DNA of 39,109 nt, taken from the NCBI GenBank assembly GCA_015060205.1, contig SUYY01000022.1, forward strand, positions 1-39,109. The letters are read 5' to 3'. How positions within the stretch are numbered: position 1 is the stretch's first letter; every line of letters starts with the position of its first letter. Positions 1 through 6,627 of the stretch are shown here, piece after piece. Below the pieces are notes generated by a model. The model did no database searches and had not been told where the DNA came from. It saw only the letters and a list, made by a program, of their open reading frames with translations. The translations under genes were made by a program, and so were the position numbers. Source of the DNA: Bacteroidales bacterium (lineage in GTDB: Bacteria; Bacteroidota; Bacteroidia; Bacteroidales; UBA932).

Positions 1-127
1 GCACTCCATCAGAACGCCAATCATCTTCCAGTTTATAGATTTTCCTTAGTTGGATAATCGCAGTCAAGAATTTTTCTGCTAAAGTGAAAAATTAAATAGT
101 TTGTGTTCCCTCAGTGTTCCCAAGAAT
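1..127. other. Left edge, no supported gene
   Basis: No complete gene is visible. On the minus strand an open frame of about 29 codons, from near position 87 to the left edge, has no ATG and a stop just upstream, so I do not call it. A direct repeat GTGTTCCC occurs at 103-110 and 114-121, separated by three bases; its meaning is unknown. The stretch lies immediately downstream of the tRNA operon terminator. Confidence 0.4.
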
Positions 128-128
128 G

Positions 129-161
129 AAAAAAGCACTCACGAAAATTTCGTAAGTGCTT
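129..161 (-). terminator. Rho-independent terminator of the tRNA-Gln/tRNA-Met operon
   Basis: Read on the minus strand, an inverted repeat (arms AAGCACT-T-ACGAAA and TTTCGT-G-AGTGCTT, one mismatch) lies at 133-161 and is followed by a run of six T (129-134, partly overlapping the stem base). It sits 11 bases beyond the 3' end of the tRNA-Met gene, where the operon should end. Confidence 0.85.
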
Positions 162-171
162 GATTTTCAAG

Positions 172-245
172 TAGCGGGACGCAGGATTGAACTGCGGACC
201 TCATGATTATGAATCATGCGCTCTAACCAGCTGAGCTATCCCGCC
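172..245 (-). tRNA. tRNA-Met (anticodon CAT)
   Basis: The 74-base gene folds into a full cloverleaf. The acceptor stem is GGCGGGA/TCCCGCT with a G-T pair at 1-72, the D arm contains AGCTGGTTA, the anticodon stem is CATGA/TCATG around loop TTCATAA, and the T arm is CGCAG/CTGCG around TTCAATC. The discriminator base is A and the CCA end is not encoded. CAT can also be carried by tRNA-Ile2, whose C34 is modified to lysidine; the G-rich start and D arm favour elongator tRNA-Met, but a tRNA-class model would be needed to settle it. It is the second gene of a two-tRNA transcript after tRNA-Gln. Confidence 0.9.
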
Positions 246-263
246 ATTAGTTTTAAGAACTTG

Positions 264-334
264 TTGAGATAGAAGGACTCGAACCCTCACTGACAGAGCC
301 AGAATCTGTAGTGCTACCATTACACCATATCTCA
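264..334 (-). tRNA. tRNA-Gln (anticodon CTG)
   Basis: The 71-base cloverleaf has acceptor stem TGAGATA/TATCTCA (U1-A72, typical of glutamine tRNAs), anticodon stem ACAGA/TCTGT around loop TTCTGGC (anticodon CTG), and T stem GAGGG/CCTTC around TTCGAGT. The discriminator is A and CCA is not encoded. It is the first gene of the operon, with tRNA-Met 18 bases downstream and a shared promoter at 365-396. Confidence 0.93.
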
Positions 335-342
335 ATTTGGCT

Positions 343-360
343 CCCAATTTGGAAATTGGG
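343..360. repeat. Perfect inverted repeat in the tRNA operon leader
   Basis: The arms CCCAATTT and AAATTGGG (8 bp) are separated by two bases. On the minus strand the repeat starts at about the expected transcription start (near 358), so it is either a 5' leader hairpin removed during tRNA processing or a protein site overlapping the start. CCAAATTG recurs just before the tRNA-Gln 5' end. Confidence 0.7.
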
Positions 361-364
361 ACTG

Positions 365-396
365 CAAAGGTATGAATGTTTTGCTAAAATGCAAAA
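365..396 (-). promoter_or_regulatory. Bacteroidetes-type promoter of the tRNA operon
   Basis: On the minus strand TTTTG (392-396) is followed by 19 bases and TACCTTTG (365-372). This matches the Bacteroidetes primary sigma consensus TTTG-N19-21-TAnnTTTG. The expected start is near 358, about 24 bases before tRNA-Gln. Confidence 0.85.
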
Positions 397-439
397 TTTT
401 TTTTGATTTTTTGAATGAACACCTCTTGTTTCTCAGTAT

Positions 440-513
440 GAAGCCGCCATCCTGCCAACCGGAAGCCGATCTCCTGCCAACCGGAAGCCGATCTCCCGCC
501 AACCGAAGACGAC
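440..513. repeat. Tandem repeat, 22-bp unit
   Basis: Two identical 22-base copies at 452-473 and 474-495 (each beginning CTGCCAACCGG and ending CCGATCTC) are followed by a degenerate third copy at 496-513. A partial copy (GAAGCCGCCAT) precedes them at 440-450. The repeat lies in the noncoding gap between the tRNA promoter and the 3' end of the deformylase gene. There are no spacers, so it is not a CRISPR array. Confidence 0.85.
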
Positions 514-580
514 ATTTACCTTAATCTCAAGCCAATTCACTTCAGCCCTAAACGCCCAATATCCATCCCCCCAAAAAACT

Positions 581-1204
581 CTACTGCATCCTGTCTATAT
601 ACAATATCCCATCAAGATGATCTGTCTCATGCTGGAATATCACCGCCGTGAACCCCTGCACAGTGTCCCGGACTATCGGAATATCACGTCTGCCGGACTC
701 GCTTTCGACCTTTTTCAGCGTCTCCAGGTCTGCATATTCGATCACAACAGAACTCGACCTGAGAACTTTGCCGCTCATCTCCGGGACAGAAAGACAGCCT
801 TCCGATCCGAGGGCGAGCGAGTCTGATGCCCAGATGATGCGCACATTGGCATATATCTCGAAAGGTGCTCCTTCCTTGTCATATCGCTGTACGGCGACGA
901 CCCTTCTGTTCAGTCCCACTTGCGGTGCCGCTATTCCCACGCCGTCCTGCGACGGATGGGTGACTGTGGCGGTCATAAGGTCGGAAAGTCGCGCGAAGTC
1001 GTCTGAAACGAGTGCCTTATATGACAGGTCCGTGCTTTTAGAACGAAGCACTGCCATGTCCGGTTCGGTGAGGGTGGTCAGAACCCTCATGATGCTGTCC
1101 GCCCCATGTATGAGCGCCACCTCTTCCCGCGAAAAATCTCCCTCCTGTCTGCTGCAGGAGACAATGATAGCGGCAACTGCCGCGATTGCAAACAATCTTT
1201 TCAT
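581..1204 (-). CDS. Peptide deformylase-like lipoprotein
   Basis: Peptide deformylases remove the formyl group from the N-terminal methionine of new proteins, using a metal held by one Cys and two His. All three family motifs are present in this 207-residue protein: GVGIAAPQ (88-95), EGCLS (135-139) and QHETDH (191-196). The ATG at 1204 is chosen because it follows GAGGAT and opens a lipoprotein signal (MKRLF, hydrophobic stretch, then VSC with Cys17); the longer open frame from 1246 would bury that signal. Between the signal and motif 1 lie about 70 residues, longer than in ordinary deformylases. The gene starts 13 bases after ispF and is probably co-transcribed with it. The odd point is location: a canonical deformylase acts on ribosomes in the cytoplasm, whereas this one appears exported. 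It is probably a second copy with another substrate. The fold is certain; the lipoprotein status is inferred. Confidence 0.9.
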   Translation of the reverse strand: MKRLFAIAAVAAIIVSCSRQEGDFSREEVALIHGADSIMRVLTTLTEPDMAVLRSKSTDLSYKALVSDDFARLSDLMTATVTHPSQDGVGIAAPQVGLNRRVVAVQRYDKEGAPFEIYANVRIIWASDSLALGSEGCLSVPEMSGKVLRSSSVVIEYADLETLKKVESESGRRDIPIVRDTVQGFTAVIFQHETDHLDGILYIDRMQ

Positions 1205-1217
1205 ATCCTCAAGAAAT

Positions 1218-1697
1218 TCAGTCCCTCCGAAGAAGAACGGCAGCATACACCTCGCATCCTTCTCCCCGTCCTACAAAACCAAGTTTTTCGGTAGTGGTGG
1301 CCTTCACTGAAACACGGTCGACCCCGATACCCATCACCTTGGCGAGACATTCCCGCATAGGGAGGATATATGGTGCAAGTTTCGGCCTCTGCATGGCGAT
1401 GGTGATGTCTGCGTTTCCCACAGTCCATCCTTCACTTCCGATAAGTTCCATCACGCGCTCGAGCAGTATCTTGCTGTCTATTCCCGCAAATTCGTCAGAT
1501 GTATCCGGAAAATGTTTCCCGATGTCGCCGAGTGCCAATGCGCCGAGCAGTGCGTCGCACAGGGCATGTATCGCCACATCTCCGTCGGAATGCGCTATGC
1601 ATCCGACCGGACTTTCCACCTGTACGCCGCCAAGCCACAAGGGGAGTCCCGGAGCGAGGGCGTGTACGTCATATCCGTTACCTATTCTTATATCCAT
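1218..1697 (-). CDS. ispF: 2-C-methyl-D-erythritol 2,4-cyclodiphosphate synthase
   Basis: IspF cyclises CDP-ME 2-phosphate to MEcPP with release of CMP, the fifth step of the non-mevalonate isoprenoid pathway, as a cytoplasmic trimer. The 159-residue length is typical. Visible signatures are GNGYDVHAL near the N-terminus (metal-binding Asp and His), SDGDVAIHALCDALLGA, GDIGKHFPD, and the C-terminal family signature ATTTEKLGFVGRGEG. The ATG at 1697 gives the conserved MDIRIGNGYD start; the open frame extends 15 codons further upstream without similarity. The gene opens a two-gene minus-strand unit with the deformylase-like gene. Confidence 0.97.
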   Translation of the reverse strand: MDIRIGNGYDVHALAPGLPLWLGGVQVESPVGCIAHSDGDVAIHALCDALLGALALGDIGKHFPDTSDEFAGIDSKILLERVMELIGSEGWTVGNADITIAMQRPKLAPYILPMRECLAKVMGIGVDRVSVKATTTEKLGFVGRGEGCEVYAAVLLRRD

Positions 1698-1715
1698 ATC
1701 CTGAAATCTTTTCCA

Positions 1716-1723
1716 CAAATGTA
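1716..1723 (-). promoter_or_regulatory. Putative -7 element for ispF
   Basis: TACATTTG on the minus strand matches the Bacteroidetes TAnnTTTG box and lies 18 bases before the ispF ATG. No good TTTG element is found 19-21 bases upstream, so the call rests on the -7 box and its position. Confidence 0.5.
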
Positions 1724-1866
1724 GCAACTTTTTGCAAAACATTTAGTGCGCCGCATAAATCCTTAATCCTCAGATGCTTGTCCCGGACAATAAAACCGGA
1801 AAACAATGAACTGTCTGAACTTCAGGAGATTGAGAAACGGAGAACCACCCCACCTGCAGATACGGA

Positions 1867-1898
1867 TATGGACTTCTCAATAAAAATGACTACATTTG
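1867..1898 (+). promoter_or_regulatory. Promoter of the mutL operon
   Basis: TACATTTG at 1891-1898 is a perfect -7 box. It is preceded after 20 bases by TATG (1867-1870), a three-of-four match to the -33 TTTG. It lies 24 bases before the ATG at 1923. Confidence 0.65.
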
Positions 1899-1922
1899 TG
1901 TTTTATATTAAGAAAAAGACAC

Positions 1923-2225
1923 ATGGGATTCAATTTCAGTTTTTTCGGTAAGCAGGAGGTCCGCAGATTCAGTTACAGGCCTCGATTCTACGACCCTGAA
2001 GCAGAGGAGCGCAGAAAGAAATACGGTGATTTCACAAAACCGAAGGAAGAATATACTGTCGGTTCCCATATAAAGGGGAGCCTCAGGGACGGTAACTATC
2101 AGCGTACTCATGACATGGCAAGGAACCAGAAGGCCATCGGAGTGGTCACCACGCTTCTGCTCTTTGCCGTCGTATACCTTATATACCGCTATTTTCCGAT
2201 ACTGATCGATTCCCTTACAAAATAG
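1923..2225 (+). CDS. Small single-pass membrane protein upstream of mutL
   Basis: This 100-residue protein has a basic, charged N-terminal region (FYDPEAEERRKKYGDF and similar) and one C-terminal hydrophobic segment of about 20 residues (VVTTLLLFAVVYLIYRYF). It looks like a tail-anchored inner-membrane protein with its N-terminus in the cytoplasm. I chose the ATG at 1923 (MGFNFSFFGK) because it lies 24 bases after a good promoter box; the longer frame would start at the box itself. The mutL start is 35 bases downstream, so the two are probably co-transcribed. I believe small proteins of this kind occur at this position in other Bacteroidales, but no function is known to me. Confidence 0.8.
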   Translation: MGFNFSFFGKQEVRRFSYRPRFYDPEAEERRKKYGDFTKPKEEYTVGSHIKGSLRDGNYQRTHDMARNQKAIGVVTTLLLFAVVYLIYRYFPILIDSLTK

Positions 2226-2260
2226 GCGGTCTGCCAAAGACGCCCAAGGAATGAAAGACT

Positions 2261-4150
2261 ATGGATATCAGGATATTACCAAGTAATATAGCAAATATGA
2301 TCGCTGCGGGAGAGGTCGTCCAGAGACCTGCATCCGTGGTGAAGGAACTGGTCGAGAACGCAGTGGATGCGGGAGCGGACCAGATTACTGTAGTGATCCA
2401 GGATTCGGGAAGAACCCTCATACAGGTCATCGACAACGGATGCGGAATGTCTCCGGACCAGGCCGTGCTCTGCTTCGAGCGACATGCGACCTCGAAACTG
2501 CACACTCAGGAAGACCTGCACAACATCCTTACCTTCGGTTTCCGTGGAGAGGCTCTCGCCTCGATTGCCGCCGTTGCTGAAGTGACCCTCAAGACCCGCA
2601 GGGAGGAGGATGAGGTGGGTTGTCAGGTTGATTTCGCCGACTCCCGCCATCTTGCCACCAACGAGGTCGCTACGCCCAGAGGAGCCAATTTCTCCGTCCG
2701 CAACCTTTTCTACAATGTGCCGGCAAGACGTAAGTTCCTCAAGTCCGATTCTGTAGAGTTCAAGCATATTGTCACAGAGTTCATAAGGGTTGCCCTCACG
2801 CGCCCTGACGTAGGTTTCACCCTCACCCATAACGGGAAGGATGTCTATGTCCTGAGACCGGCCAAGTCGCTCAAGTTCCGTATTCAGGATGTGCTTGGCA
2901 CCTCGGTCGCAGGAGAAATCGTGGATGTCCATGCGCAGACATCTGTAGTTTCCATCAGCGGATTTGCCGGACGTCCCGAATCTGCCAGAAAGGCATTGGG
3001 CAACCAGTACCTTTTTGTCAACGGAAGATATTTCAGAAGCCCATACCTTCACAAGGCAGTGATGAAGGCCTATGAAAACCTCATTCCGGAAGGCGTGACC
3101 CCGACCTATCTCCTCTATCTGGAGATTGACCCGCAGGCGATAGATGTCAACATCCATCCGACCAAGACAGAAATCAAGTTCGAGGATGACAGCGTCATAT
3201 TCCAGATCGTCTATGCCTGCATCAGGGAGGCTATGGGAAAGAACTCGTTCGGGGACTCAATAGATTTTGAAAACGGAATGCCGGAACTGCCGGCCCTTAG
3301 CCGTAATTTTGATGAGTTCCGTCAGATATCCGAACCCCCGACAAATGCCGACCCTACCTTCAATCCATTCGATAATGACGGATTTCCATCCGAGCAGTCT
3401 CCATATTCCAACTCTTTCGGTAGGTCGCATATGGCACCGCAGGAGAGAGCGTCGGAGCCGGCAGATTTCTTTGCCGGCAGTTGGGATGCTCCTGAAAAGT
3501 CCTTCAATTCGGCAGGATATGACACTTCGAGATATGTGGAGCGTCGCGACGACTACGGAAAACTGTTCGAGGACAAGATCGCTCCGACAAAATCTCTCCT
3601 TGTCATCCAGGGGAAATATATCCTGACCTCATCCCGTTCAGGACTTATGGTCGTCAATATCCACAGGGCTATGGAGAGGATAATGTATGACCGTTTTCTT
3701 CAGGCCCTGCAGAAGAACAGTCATGTGACCCAGAAGGTCCTTTTCCCTGTGACCGTTCAGGTGGGAGTGGAGAATATGTGCCTTTTTGAAGAACATTCCC
3801 GGATGCTTGATGCCCTGGGATTCGATATAGCACCTTTCGGCACTGACACCATCGTGGTGAACGGTGTGCCCGAAGGTTATAGTGCCGAGGCCGGCAAGGT
3901 CCAGTCCATGGTTGGTGACCTTCTTCTGCTGCTTTCAGAGGAAAACAGCGCACTTCCGGAGGTTATGACTGCCAATATGGCAGCCCGCATGGCCCGTCTG
4001 GGTGCCTACAACAGCGATTCTGTCACCAATCCGGCAGAGGCACAGAGGTTGATTGACACTCTGCTGTCCTGTGAAAATGCGGAATATACCAATGCGGGTA
4101 AGAAGATAATAGTGATTGTCCCTACAGAGGAAATCGACAAGAGATTTTAG
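2261..4150 (+). CDS. mutL: DNA mismatch repair protein MutL
   Basis: MutL couples mismatch recognition by MutS to strand removal. The N-terminal GHKL ATPase is complete: ELVENAVDAGA (about 29-39), DNGCGM (about 58-63), FERHATSK, and GFRGEALASI (ATP lid). The transducer domain follows to about residue 330, then a low-complexity Pro/Ser/Asn-rich linker (about 345-435) and a C-terminal dimerisation domain. In nuclease-type MutL this last domain carries DQHA-x2-E-x4-E. Here the matching place (near 465-475) reads NIHRAMER, and the CPHGRP position near the C-terminus reads TNAGKK. Metal ligands are therefore missing, and the protein is probably not itself a nicking enzyme. At 629 residues the length is normal. 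It heads a tight run with the rhomboid gene 12 bases downstream. Confidence 0.97.
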   Translation: MDIRILPSNIANMIAAGEVVQRPASVVKELVENAVDAGADQITVVIQDSGRTLIQVIDNGCGMSPDQAVLCFERHATSKLHTQEDLHNILTFGFRGEALASIAAVAEVTLKTRREEDEVGCQVDFADSRHLATNEVATPRGANFSVRNLFYNVPARRKFLKSDSVEFKHIVTEFIRVALTRPDVGFTLTHNGKDVYVLRPAKSLKFRIQDVLGTSVAGEIVDVHAQTSVVSISGFAGRPESARKALGNQYLFVNGRYFRSPYLHKAVMKAYENLIPEGVTPTYLLYLEIDPQAIDVNIHPTKTEIKFEDDSVIFQIVYACIREAMGKNSFGDSIDFENGMPELPALSRNFDEFRQISEPPTNADPTFNPFDNDGFPSEQSPYSNSFGRSHMAPQERASEPADFFAGSWDAPEKSFNSAGYDTSRYVERRDDYGKLFEDKIAPTKSLLVIQGKYILTSSRSGLMVVNIHRAMERIMYDRFLQALQKNSHVTQKVLFPVTVQVGVENMCLFEEHSRMLDALGFDIAPFGTDTIVVNGVPEGYSAEAGKVQSMVGDLLLLLSEENSALPEVMTANMAARMARLGAYNSDSVTNPAEAQRLIDTLLSCENAEYTNAGKKIIVIVPTEEIDKRF

Positions 4151-4162
4151 AAAGAAGACATT

Positions 4163-4864
4163 ATGAGTTATTACCAATATGACGGTGGCCAAAGAGGCTT
4201 CATGAGCAATGTGCCGACCGCAGTCAAGAATCTGATAATCATCAATGTGCTGGTCATGATAATGACTTCGCTCAACGAGGATTTCATGTATGAGAAATTT
4301 GCGCTGTTCTATCCGACATCGCCTTTCTTCCATTGGTGGCAGCCCCTCACGCATATGTTCATGCACGGTGGTTTCTGGCATCTTTTCTTCAATATGTACA
4401 CCCTGTTCATATTCGGTAGCGTGCTTGAAAGGGTCTGGGGCACAAGGAAGTTCCTGATATTCTATTTTGTGACGGGACTTGGAGCCGCTGCGGTCCACAC
4501 CGGTGTCGAATGGCTTCAGATGCAGCATTGGATGACTCTTGCCGCAGAAGGAAACATGTCTGCCATGAACTCCATCCATGCCCTCAAGATGACCCCTACA
4601 GTAGGTGCTTCAGGTGCGATATACGGTCTGCTGATGGGATATGCAATGCTCTATCCTGATTCAGTCATGACCCTCATCTTCCCTCCGATCTCGATGAAGG
4701 CGAAATGGTTCGTGCTTATATTCGCCGCCATCGAACTGCTCACCGGTGTGACAGGAACAGGCGGAGGAATCGCACATTTCGCACATCTCGGAGGACTTAT
4801 CTTCGGATTCCTCCTCATAATGTACTGGAAGAAGAAGCGCACTCTCTACAGCAGGATCGATTGA
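4163..4864 (+). CDS. Rhomboid family intramembrane serine protease
   Basis: Rhomboids cleave transmembrane substrates inside the bilayer. The 233-residue protein has about six hydrophobic segments. Family marks are HMFMHGGFWHLFFNMY (64-79, the His-x3-His-x3-Asn helix), GASGAIYG with catalytic Ser150, and AHLGG with catalytic His208, so it should be active. Conserved Bacteroidales gene order places rhomboid genes after mutL. The next gene starts three bases after this stop, which implies one transcript. The substrate is unknown. Confidence 0.95.
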   Translation: MSYYQYDGGQRGFMSNVPTAVKNLIIINVLVMIMTSLNEDFMYEKFALFYPTSPFFHWWQPLTHMFMHGGFWHLFFNMYTLFIFGSVLERVWGTRKFLIFYFVTGLGAAAVHTGVEWLQMQHWMTLAAEGNMSAMNSIHALKMTPTVGASGAIYGLLMGYAMLYPDSVMTLIFPPISMKAKWFVLIFAAIELLTGVTGTGGGIAHFAHLGGLIFGFLLIMYWKKKRTLYSRID

Positions 4865-4867
4865 CGG

Positions 4868-5959
4868 ATGGCGAAAAAGAAGAAAAAAGGAAACAGGATA
4901 TTCGGTATAACATCCCGGGTACTCATGCTCATAGTGGCAGGACTTCTTGTCCTGTCATATTGCTCGATGCTCGTCAATCCGGCCAAGGCCTGGGGCTTCT
5001 CCCTCCTCGGTCTGATGTTCGTGCCGTTGTCGATAGTCAACCTTCTTCTGCTCCTGTGGGCCTTGAAACGCCTTTCCCGCTCATTTGTAATACCTCTGCT
5101 TGCCTTGCTTCCGGCCCTGTTCTTCATGGGACGCTATGTGAGGTTTGACTCGGACAAGGCAGAAGATGTCCAGGATCCGACATTACGTATAATGACATAT
5201 AATGTCGGACGCTTCGCCCTTCATGATGAGGACTCCGGCATAGAAGGACGTCGTCAATGTGCAGATTCCATCTTCCATTTCATCAGAAGCCAGGATCCGG
5301 ACATTGTCTGTCTTCGGGAGTTCAGGATTTCCGACATCGGTCAGGTCAGGTCTTATCTGCAACGTCAGATGAAGGGATACAGTGCGGATTTCTACCTGTT
5401 CCCTATGTCCAACGGAGCGGCATTCGGCAATGTCACCTTGAGCCGTATTCCGGTCAAGGGCAAGGGAAAGATAAAGTTCGAGGAAAGCGCAAACCTTGCG
5501 ATTTATACCGACTATGAACTTCATGGTCGTAGATTCAGGGTATACAACTGTCATTTCGAAAGTTACAACATATCCCTTCCGGGTATCCTGAGGGCTATAT
5601 TCAAGGCCGACAAGGCTATTGTCTCCGAGACCGGATTCAAGATGAAACGGTCCATCACCAGACGCCCTCAACAGGTGGACAAGGTGTTCTCCGACATCGA
5701 GAAATGTCCTTTAGAAGCCTTTGTCTGCGGAGACTTCAACGACAACCCTATGTCATATTCATATTTCCGTATGACCCGAGGACGAAAAGACTCCTTTAGA
5801 GAGGCTGGAGACGGATTCGGTGCCACATATGCCAGAATGTGGCCGCTTCTGAGAATTGACTATGTCCTGCTGCCTGACCGGTTCAGGACCATCTCCCATC
5901 AGACTCCGAGGGTGCGCTTTTCAGACCATTATCCGGTAGTAACATCAGTCGAACTATAA
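4868..5959 (+). CDS. Membrane-anchored endonuclease/exonuclease/phosphatase family protein
   Basis: This 363-residue protein has three N-terminal hydrophobic segments (about 15-35, 45-66 and 73-92) followed by an EEP-fold hydrolase domain (about 105-363). The family's metal and catalytic motifs are visible: MTYNVGRF, DIVCLREFR (metal-binding Glu), YNCHFES (His), CGDFNDNP (Asp/Asn), RIDYVLLP and SDHYPVV (terminal Asp-His). The family includes DNases, sphingomyelinases and phosphoinositide phosphatases, so the substrate cannot be named; the membrane anchor makes a DNA repair role less likely. It sits between the rhomboid gene (3-base gap) and the Sua5 gene (11-base gap). Confidence 0.92.
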   Translation: MAKKKKKGNRIFGITSRVLMLIVAGLLVLSYCSMLVNPAKAWGFSLLGLMFVPLSIVNLLLLLWALKRLSRSFVIPLLALLPALFFMGRYVRFDSDKAEDVQDPTLRIMTYNVGRFALHDEDSGIEGRRQCADSIFHFIRSQDPDIVCLREFRISDIGQVRSYLQRQMKGYSADFYLFPMSNGAAFGNVTLSRIPVKGKGKIKFEESANLAIYTDYELHGRRFRVYNCHFESYNISLPGILRAIFKADKAIVSETGFKMKRSITRRPQQVDKVFSDIEKCPLEAFVCGDFNDNPMSYSYFRMTRGRKDSFREAGDGFGATYARMWPLLRIDYVLLPDRFRTISHQTPRVRFSDHYPVVTSVEL

Positions 5960-5970
5960 ACCAGAAAATC

Positions 5971-6582
5971 ATGAAAGAACAGATACAGAAAGCATTGGAA
6001 GTGCTCCGCAGCGGAGGAATCATCCTTTATCCGACCGACACGGTCTGGGGAATAGGCTGTGACGCCACCGACCCTGAAGCGGTAGCCAGAGTGTATTCCA
6101 TAAAGAACAGGGCAGACAGCAAGTCCCTCGTGCTTCTTGCATCAGATCTCGACATGATATGCAGATATGTCAGGGAAATACCTGAAATGGCTGTCCAACT
6201 GGTGGAGGTCAATGATAAGCCTATGACCATAATCTACCCAGACGCCGTCTGCGGGGATCGCCCGGATGCTTCCGGCAAGGTTGTGAAGTCGAATCATGTT
6301 CTGGCGTATAACGTTGTCGCTGAGGATGGTACGGTGGGGATCCGCATCCCGATGATGGATTTCTGTCAGCAACTGGTCTCAAGACTCGGCCGTCCGATTG
6401 TCTCGACATCAGCGAATATCTCCGGTGAGCCTGCACCGCGCAGTTTTTCGGAAATATCAGAGCAGATAAAATCAGCGGTGGACCATACGGTAGATCCCGC
6501 TCTGGAAAAAGGGTCTACAGGAAAATCCTCGTCCATCATAAAGGTCGGTCTTGACTATTCGATAGAAATCATAAGAAAATAA
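5971..6582 (+). CDS. L-threonylcarbamoyladenylate synthase (Sua5/YrdC family)
   Basis: The enzyme makes threonylcarbamoyl-AMP from threonine, bicarbonate and ATP, the first step of t6A37 modification in tRNAs reading ANN codons. The 203-residue protein is a YrdC-domain form without the extra C-terminal Sua5 domain. Typical segments are GGIILYPTDTVWGIGCDA near the start, IKNRADSKSLVLL, GTVGIRIPMMDFCQQL and GRPIVSTSANISGEPAP. It is the last gene of the mutL-rhomboid-EEP run and is followed by a hairpin shared with the convergent anti-sigma gene. Confidence 0.96.
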   Translation: MKEQIQKALEVLRSGGIILYPTDTVWGIGCDATDPEAVARVYSIKNRADSKSLVLLASDLDMICRYVREIPEMAVQLVEVNDKPMTIIYPDAVCGDRPDASGKVVKSNHVLAYNVVAEDGTVGIRIPMMDFCQQLVSRLGRPIVSTSANISGEPAPRSFSEISEQIKSAVDHTVDPALEKGSTGKSSSIIKVGLDYSIEIIRK

Positions 6583-6606
6583 GCGCAGACCCGTCGGCCG
6601 CGCTTA
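6580..6606. terminator. Hairpin between convergent genes
   Basis: Arms TAAGCGC and GCGCTTA (7 bp) enclose 13 bases and lie between the Sua5 stop and the convergent anti-sigma gene. On the plus strand a T-rich stretch (CATTTTCTTTTCT) begins a few bases later, so it can end the mutL operon. It is weaker than the other terminators in the window. Confidence 0.55.
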
Positions 6607-6627
6607 CAGTCATTTTCTTTTCTCTGA

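Noticed and set aside
1..245. Integration site (att) at the tRNA-Met 3' end
   Set aside because: No integrase gene and no second copy of the tRNA 3' end are visible; the terminator right after the tRNA looks native.
440..513. CRISPR array
   Set aside because: The units are directly adjacent with no spacers, and no cas gene is present.
648..1310. Plus-strand open frame of 220 codons
   Set aside because: It lies antisense to the deformylase and ispF genes, both of which carry full family motifs; its translation is low-complexity Ser/Thr/Arg.
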